The translations under genes and the position numbers were made by a program. The notes under the pieces were generated by a model. The model was not told the DNA's origin, made no database searches, and worked only from the letters and a program-made list of their open reading frames with translations. A stretch of 64,000 bases of DNA, from the NCBI GenBank assembly GCA_030386875.1, contig CM059576.1:67207581-67271580 (forward strand), in the 5' to 3' direction. The stretch is from Morinoia aosen (taxonomy: Eukaryota; Arthropoda; Malacostraca; Amphipoda; Talitridae). Below, one piece after another: positions 58,640-64,000 of the stretch. How positions within the stretch are numbered: the first letter of the stretch is position 1; each line of letters starts with the position of its first letter.

Positions 58640-60884
58640 ATTTCAAGTAGTAGGTAATACTTGAGAAACAAAAGAAGGATCAACTAATTCCCATAGTTAA
58701 TTAGAAAGTAAGTCGCAATAGCAATGTGCCGAAAGTGAAGTAAAATCTCAAAGTTGTTGAAATTCCCGCGTGGCTTTAAGTGCGCGAATGAAAGTAGGTT
58801 CGCAGATTTTGCCTGAATTTTGTGTGTTGATGATGATGATGGAAGGGTGATATGATAGTTTTGCAAACATTGCATTTAATACTTAGAATATAATGATATA
58901 CAACTTTGGATAGATCGCCATAATGCTATGAATGGAAGTATTGTAAATACTGACTGTTAAGTGGATGATTTTGAGAGGAACATGAGAGAGACGAGCATGG
59001 AGGGCATTTTTGATAAATATAGGTGCTAGAGGGGCGGTTTGCATTACATCGAGAAGAAGTAGTCAAAGGTTCTACGTCAGGTCCTGCAAATGGACAGATG
59101 CAGGGGTACATAAATATGGGAAGAACAGCAGCAAATGAGGCGTTTCGTTCACTTTGTCCATGTTCAGGATGAAAGAGGAAAAGAGACAAGGATTAAAGGT
59201 GCATTTTATTCAGTTGAAGTGGTAATGTCACGAGACATTATGAGAAGATTAGAATTTGGACCTGAGTTTGCTAGAAAGTGGTGTCTTCATGTGACTGAGG
59301 CGGCTAGGAAAAGTGCGATACCGGGATACGAAAGGGGACGTACAATGTCATCAGGACATACATGGTAAAGTAGGTGAAGAAAGAATTTATATACTTGGAC
59401 GGAAAGAACGTGTACAGGTTATGACTATCCTTGTAATTGTTTGTCAAGATGCTTTAGTGTCATTAAAGGATATTTTATGAGATGGTCGAGTAGGACATTA
59501 TTGAAGAAAAGAGCAATCTATGTACAAGGTGTTTGTTGCCACACATTTTCTCTGTGACTAGAAACTGCAACTTACGGGAAGAGAGAAGAAATGACGAAGA
59601 ATGCAGGACAATAGGAAGAAAAGAAAGCAGGGAAGACAAAGTTTCTTTGGAAACCTAGTATTACTTTCTTCGGGGACATATTTTATTGGATAGGAAGTAC
59701 AAACTGAATGAACATAAGGAATAATTGCGGAGAACATTAATAAAGAACAAGAATGTGAATGCTATAATAATTTGAAAAGAACAATGTCGTAATATGGATA
59801 GAAAAATATGTGATAAATTGAAATAGAAATGATATGGTTGGCGTGGCGAGCATATTACCGCCAGGTGAGATGTGAAGGTTGTGTGACAGCGTCATAGAAT
59901 GTTTAAGTTAAGAATGGTTTCGCAGGATATAGGGACGACATAGATATTGAGGAGGGACGAGAAATGAGCCACCAGAATATTATTGCAAATAAAAATGTAC
60001 ATACATATCTCTCTCAATGTATATCTCTCTCCATGGAAGATTTGGATGTGGATTGTACCGTTGTACAATGTTGGAGCATTTGATGCACTGCGCAGCTTTC
60101 AGTACAAAATAGTTAACATGTGAATTATAGTTCGATAACAATATTTTATGATTTTTGATAAAGTTCAAGCAATTTCTGTGCAGATGGATCCTAGGAATGT
60201 GGAGGAATAAAATAACAAAGTTCAAGTGTTAGAATGCAATTTGGACGGATTAGCATAGGTTGAATATTGGGTCAATGTTATTCCGAAATGAAAGGGAGTT
60301 TGCAAACATTTCTTTAAAAGGCGCTGATGAAATTTTGTAGAGAAATGAAACGAAGTTGTAGAGTAAGTCCTCAACTTAGTAAAGAATCAAGAAAGAATGG
60401 AGAAATGGAACAAGCAAATGACCATGAAATGTATAACCTGGTCAGGAGAACGAAATGTTTAGAATATATTTGTGTCAGTGTATACGAGTATTTGAAGTCA
60501 TGTATGGAAATATAGAAGGTGAATATTGTGTGATTTGTGAAGAACAAATGGTAGAAGTGTATATTATGTTGACATGTAGATAAATCTTGTATGAAGTCAA
60601 AATGATTTATTTTGATTTCTTTAATTACGCATATGTGAACTATATTTGGAGTTTATTTCAGAGCGTTGCGTAAAATTGTTTACAAATTTGACAATTAATT
60701 TCAATGCTAGTCGTAGCAAATGACATTAATGAAATAGAGAATACAGGTCAGGTGAAATGCTAAGGTATGTAAATGAATGATGTTCGATTGTAGGCGTGGA
60801 TATGAATAAGAATTTAAAGCACGCATTGATGTTTCCTTTTGAAATTTCTCATCAAATTGGAATGAAATTAAGATTTGGGTGTAG
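58640..60884. other. Purine-rich flank, no gene recognised
   Basis: Strongly A/G-rich on the plus strand (for example around 59,580-59,640). A frame at 59135-59368 has an ATG start and is in the same phase as the decayed frame upstream, but many stops lie between them and its product has no recognisable motif. Short frames elsewhere are not convincing. Confidence 0.5.
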
Positions 60885-60924
60885 GTGAGAAATCAGAAAT
60901 TGAAACAAAAGGACATACCTACGA

Positions 60925-61092
60925 GAGCGTACAGGAGCAGCAGTGCAGCAGGAGCAGCAGTGCAACAGGAAGACGAGTGCGGCAGCGCAGCACTCAGGAG
61001 GCTGTCAGTGCCTCAGCTGTCACAGGCGCAGGCAGTGAGAGACGACGCTAGTTGGCCAGTTTTGAGTCTGTGTTCTGAAAATGGAAGGAAAG
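60925..61092 (+). other. CAG-rich GC island, possible leader exon
   Basis: Compositional outlier made of GCAGCAG/GGAGCAGCAG words followed by non-repetitive GC-richer sequence. It ends with ATGGAAGGAAAG immediately before GTAAGG, a good match to an insect 5' splice donor (exon/intron boundary 61092/61093). It could be a first exon with a short coding start, or the leader or LTR part of a retroelement. No partner exon was identified. Confidence 0.25.
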
Positions 61093-63417
61093 GTAAGGAA
61101 AGACATTGTGGTTTTGATCAAGTTAGATTGCTTTGCTCCAATGTTCGTTATCATAAATGAATCAACGGTCATTATTGCTGAAGAGAAGTACAGCATGTGC
61201 TGTGTCACTTGAGCATCGATTTTCAAGCATTTTGTATCATTTAATACATGAAAAATAATAAAGAACGTAGTTATGTTCTCTGCAAATGTTTTCTTACAAA
61301 TATCACTATGATTATGATTTGTGTAGTTTTAGTTTTCGTAAATGGTTGCCAAGTTTAATTGCCGCAGCGAAATAGGACAGAGGGCAATATGAGCAGGAAG
61401 AAATGGGAACTTGTCAGTGAAGAGAAATATTTGTTGCTGCTAGGTGTAAGATGAAATAAATATTTAAATGAAGAGGCACTAAAGAAATTGTACAGGAGAG
61501 AATACATTGTGTCTTTATTGAGTAACGTCTTCCTATGTGTGTATTTATTCTTATTCCTACTGAGAGAAATGAATATCGCTTGTCAATGGAGTTGTTCACA
61601 TCATACATGTGATGCCTGAATTCAAACTTGCGGAAAATACTTTGACAGACATCATGGTATTTTGGGACAGGCATCATTAGATTAGTTTTGCTAGTACTAG
61701 ATTTATAGTTTTGGAATCATTTTCTTAGAAAACACCAGTTATTTATTGAGAACAGCAAATGACTGGAGAAATTTTGAGAAGAGCGGTAAATATATTGATC
61801 CATTCTGGCAAGTGAAAATATGGTTAACTTTGATGCGGATAAAGAACCTAAATTTCCCAGTGAGATATGATTAATATACGTGCTGCAATAAATATCAAGC
61901 TGTCTAATTTCATACTTGGTAGCTGCAGCATTAGTGTGTAGCAGGTGTTTGGGTCAGCATCAGCAGTGTAGGCCCAAGGTGTTTGAGTGGAGAATAATCC
62001 AGATATAGTGTTTTCAGAGATTTTTTGGTATGTAGGAGGCAATTCTTCAGATGAGAGAATGTCCCACAGAAAAACAATATAAGTGATATTTGCATATTAT
62101 AAAGAAACACTGAAAAATGAAGTGAGCTATTAGGAAAAAATGAAATATATATCTGAAGAAAGGCAATGGTATGGACTTTAGTAGAAGGTATTTGATTCTA
62201 TGATTATAAGTACTTGTGAAATCAATCCACTCAATGGAAAATACGTTTAATTCACAATTGCAATTTTGTTATACATTTAGGAGAGAATTGAATGTAGGTC
62301 AATTATGAAAGTAATGTAAGCCATGAATGTAAGTGTCTAATTCAATTGTTGTAATAGTTATTGCATTTATACAGAGCAATTTTAAATCAGTTACTGAATG
62401 ATAAAGTAATCGTGAAGGATTGAATGAATGTATATTGTAGGTTTAATTCATGAGCATAAAGGGAATTTTTAAGCATGACAAGATCGGCGAAGAGAGGGAC
62501 TCATTTTATTAGTTGGAATATTGCATCAAGCAAGTCATCAGTGTTTAGTTTGACCAGGTTTAAGATGTTTATTTTATATAGTGAGCTATGAATACTTGTA
62601 TTGTTGAGGAAAATGAGTAAGGATGCTAGAAAAGCAATTGCACAAGTTTGAGGATGCATACTCACGGTTGGGCTATTGGCTTTTAGAACAGCAGCAATGT
62701 GACAGATGAACAGAGGATGGTAAGAGCACCATTAGGAGCCACCACTGAAGGAGGGCAGCTTGCAAGCGTTTTGTGTACGAGGAGCATCATTCTGACGTGT
62801 AGCCCAGGCAGGGATGAGCTGGACCAGAAGTCAGAGTTGGGCTTGGAAGTTCTGAAATGAAGATTATATTGAAGCCAAAAATTGAAATGAGACAGTAGGA
62901 AAGTTTCAAAATGATGTTGGTCAAGAGATATTGCTATGTTAAAAATGATGAGAAGTAGTATTTAACAGTTGAGTTATGCATTCATTTGTTAAAGAATACA
63001 GTTATAATAACGACATATATAAATTAGAATCTCAAAGAAATAAATAAGGAGAAACCCTCATGAAATGTCAGTATATTCTCAACCTAATGTAGAAATGGAC
63101 TAGTACAAACATGATAATGAGGTATGAAATGAACACATTCATTTGTGATAAGGTGAATTATTTCAAAATTATTTGACATGTTGTTCAGGAAGGAAGGATG
63201 CAGGCATATGTAATTAGGCATCAAGGAAATGTACACAATCTATTCAATAAATTTACCAAAAGATACGAAATGAACAAACTATGGAATATAGAACTGGTTA
63301 ACAATACAAAGTTCACAAAGAAAGACCAAGGGGCTGTTAAGGAAGATAGCTGTGAAATGGAATGAATGGTATGTATAACACAAAATACATTATTGATTAA
63401 TTATTGAAAAGAGAGGG
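61093..63417. other. AT-rich flank, no gene recognised
   Basis: Long AT-rich stretch with only short frames and no motif recognised. A slightly more GC-rich part (about 62,690-62,850) has no open frame of note. Confidence 0.5.
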
Positions 63418-63458
63418 TATGTATATATATATATATATATATATATCTATATATAGAC
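63418..63458. repeat. TA microsatellite
   Basis: About 12 TA dinucleotides, one interruption (ATCTAT), then a few more TA. Self-complementary and likely length-variable. Confidence 0.92.
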
Positions 63459-64000
63459 TCTAACAAGCAAGGTAAATAGTGAAATGTTTTGGTTAGAGAT
63501 TTGGTATTCGTGGAGGAGAGGACAATAATTAATGTTCCCAGTTTGGCTGCCTAAACATAGTGAATTAGACATTAACCACTTTTGTTCTATAGATTTTTTG
63601 GGGTAAATGAGTATTTAAAGAGTTATAGCGCTAGGTTAAATTTTTTGTTCCATAGCAGTAATATATTATAAGCCAAACCCGCAGAACCTGAACTCACTTT
63701 TAGGATGTTTTACTTATAACTCAAGTAAGGTTATGACCCAAATATAAGATGTTATAGGAATTTGTTTATTTTTGTCTTTGATGGCTAGAATGCGCTCGAT
63801 CATTTGAGAGCGTTGGAAGGAAAAGTCCATTGTATTTTTTGTCTGCACGATTTATTATGTCTTCAAACACTTGAGTTGCGGTAATTGATCAATATAATTT
63901 GTTAACAACTAAGTTTCCTTGGAAAGTGAATAGAAGAAAAATTATTGATTTAGATCTGATGAACTATGTTTAGGCACTGAAAAGTGGATTTTTATTATTG
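63459..64000. other. AT-rich right end, nothing recognised
   Basis: No frame or repeat of note. A 20-odd-base stretch near 63,590 (TTTTTTGGGGTAAATGAGTA) resembles TATTTTGGGGTGAATGAGTA of the array, but the similarity does not extend. Confidence 0.5.

Noticed and set aside
63585-63615. Array-like fragment in the right flank
   Set aside because: Only about 20-30 bases resemble the array (TTTTGGGGT-AATGAGTA), with no extension on either side.

Overview
The window is eukaryotic, AT-rich and almost wholly non-coding. I found no intact protein gene, no tRNA or rRNA and no CRISPR. Degenerate TTAGG-like tracts hint at an arthropod, most likely an insect, but nothing fixes the species.

Positions 1 to about 54,950 are one head-to-tail tandem array, a macrosatellite. 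Cut (arbitrarily) at the first bases of the window, there are nine complete units, U1-U9, of 5,866, 6,000, 6,000, 5,775, 5,794, 6,025, 5,784, 5,785 and 5,789 bp. A truncated and decayed tenth unit, U10, marks the right edge. The array runs off the left edge of the window. Each unit contains, in order: about 1 kb of AT-rich DNA with a 16-bp A6-CGCG-T6 palindrome; two pairs of old internal duplications (S1a/S1b and X1/X2); a small GCACG/CGTGC hairpin; a conserved block with a 16-bp stem-loop and a CGCGC/GCGCG hairpin; a TTAGG-like GT-rich tract; a third X copy; a degenerate GT microsatellite; and a GC-richer 'head' of 497-499 bp that opens with a GGTCCGCC/GGCGGACC inverted repeat.

Two sequence types are interleaved. 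Type A (head with CCCTCTGCGAC or CCGTTGCGATAA after the inverted repeat; stem-loop arm with AAC) is the background. Type B (head with GTCTTAGCGAAA; stem-loop arm with TGC) forms two tracts, roughly 19.2-26.5 kb and 36.4-52 kb. On top of this U3-U4-U5 resemble U6-U7-U8 at about 17.6 kb spacing, a trimeric higher-order repeat, and U9 resembles U8. Between types A and B the stem-loop differs at four bases, and all four changes preserve pairing. That covariation is the best sign of a functional, possibly RNA-level, element here.

From 54,950 to 64,000 the sequence is not tandem. It holds a GC-richer patch (56.8-57.1 kb), a purine-rich stretch with a decayed reading frame ending in a possible Ty3/gypsy integrase-like motif (57.9-58.6 kb), a CAG-rich GC island ending in a splice-donor-like site (60.93-61.09 kb), and a TA microsatellite (63.4 kb).

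Most open frames in the array look like chance: they are broken differently from unit to unit and the differences are largely amino-acid-changing. U6 (29.2-33.2 kb) carries many single-base homopolymer insertions relative to U3, so part of the higher-order structure could be an assembly or polishing artefact.
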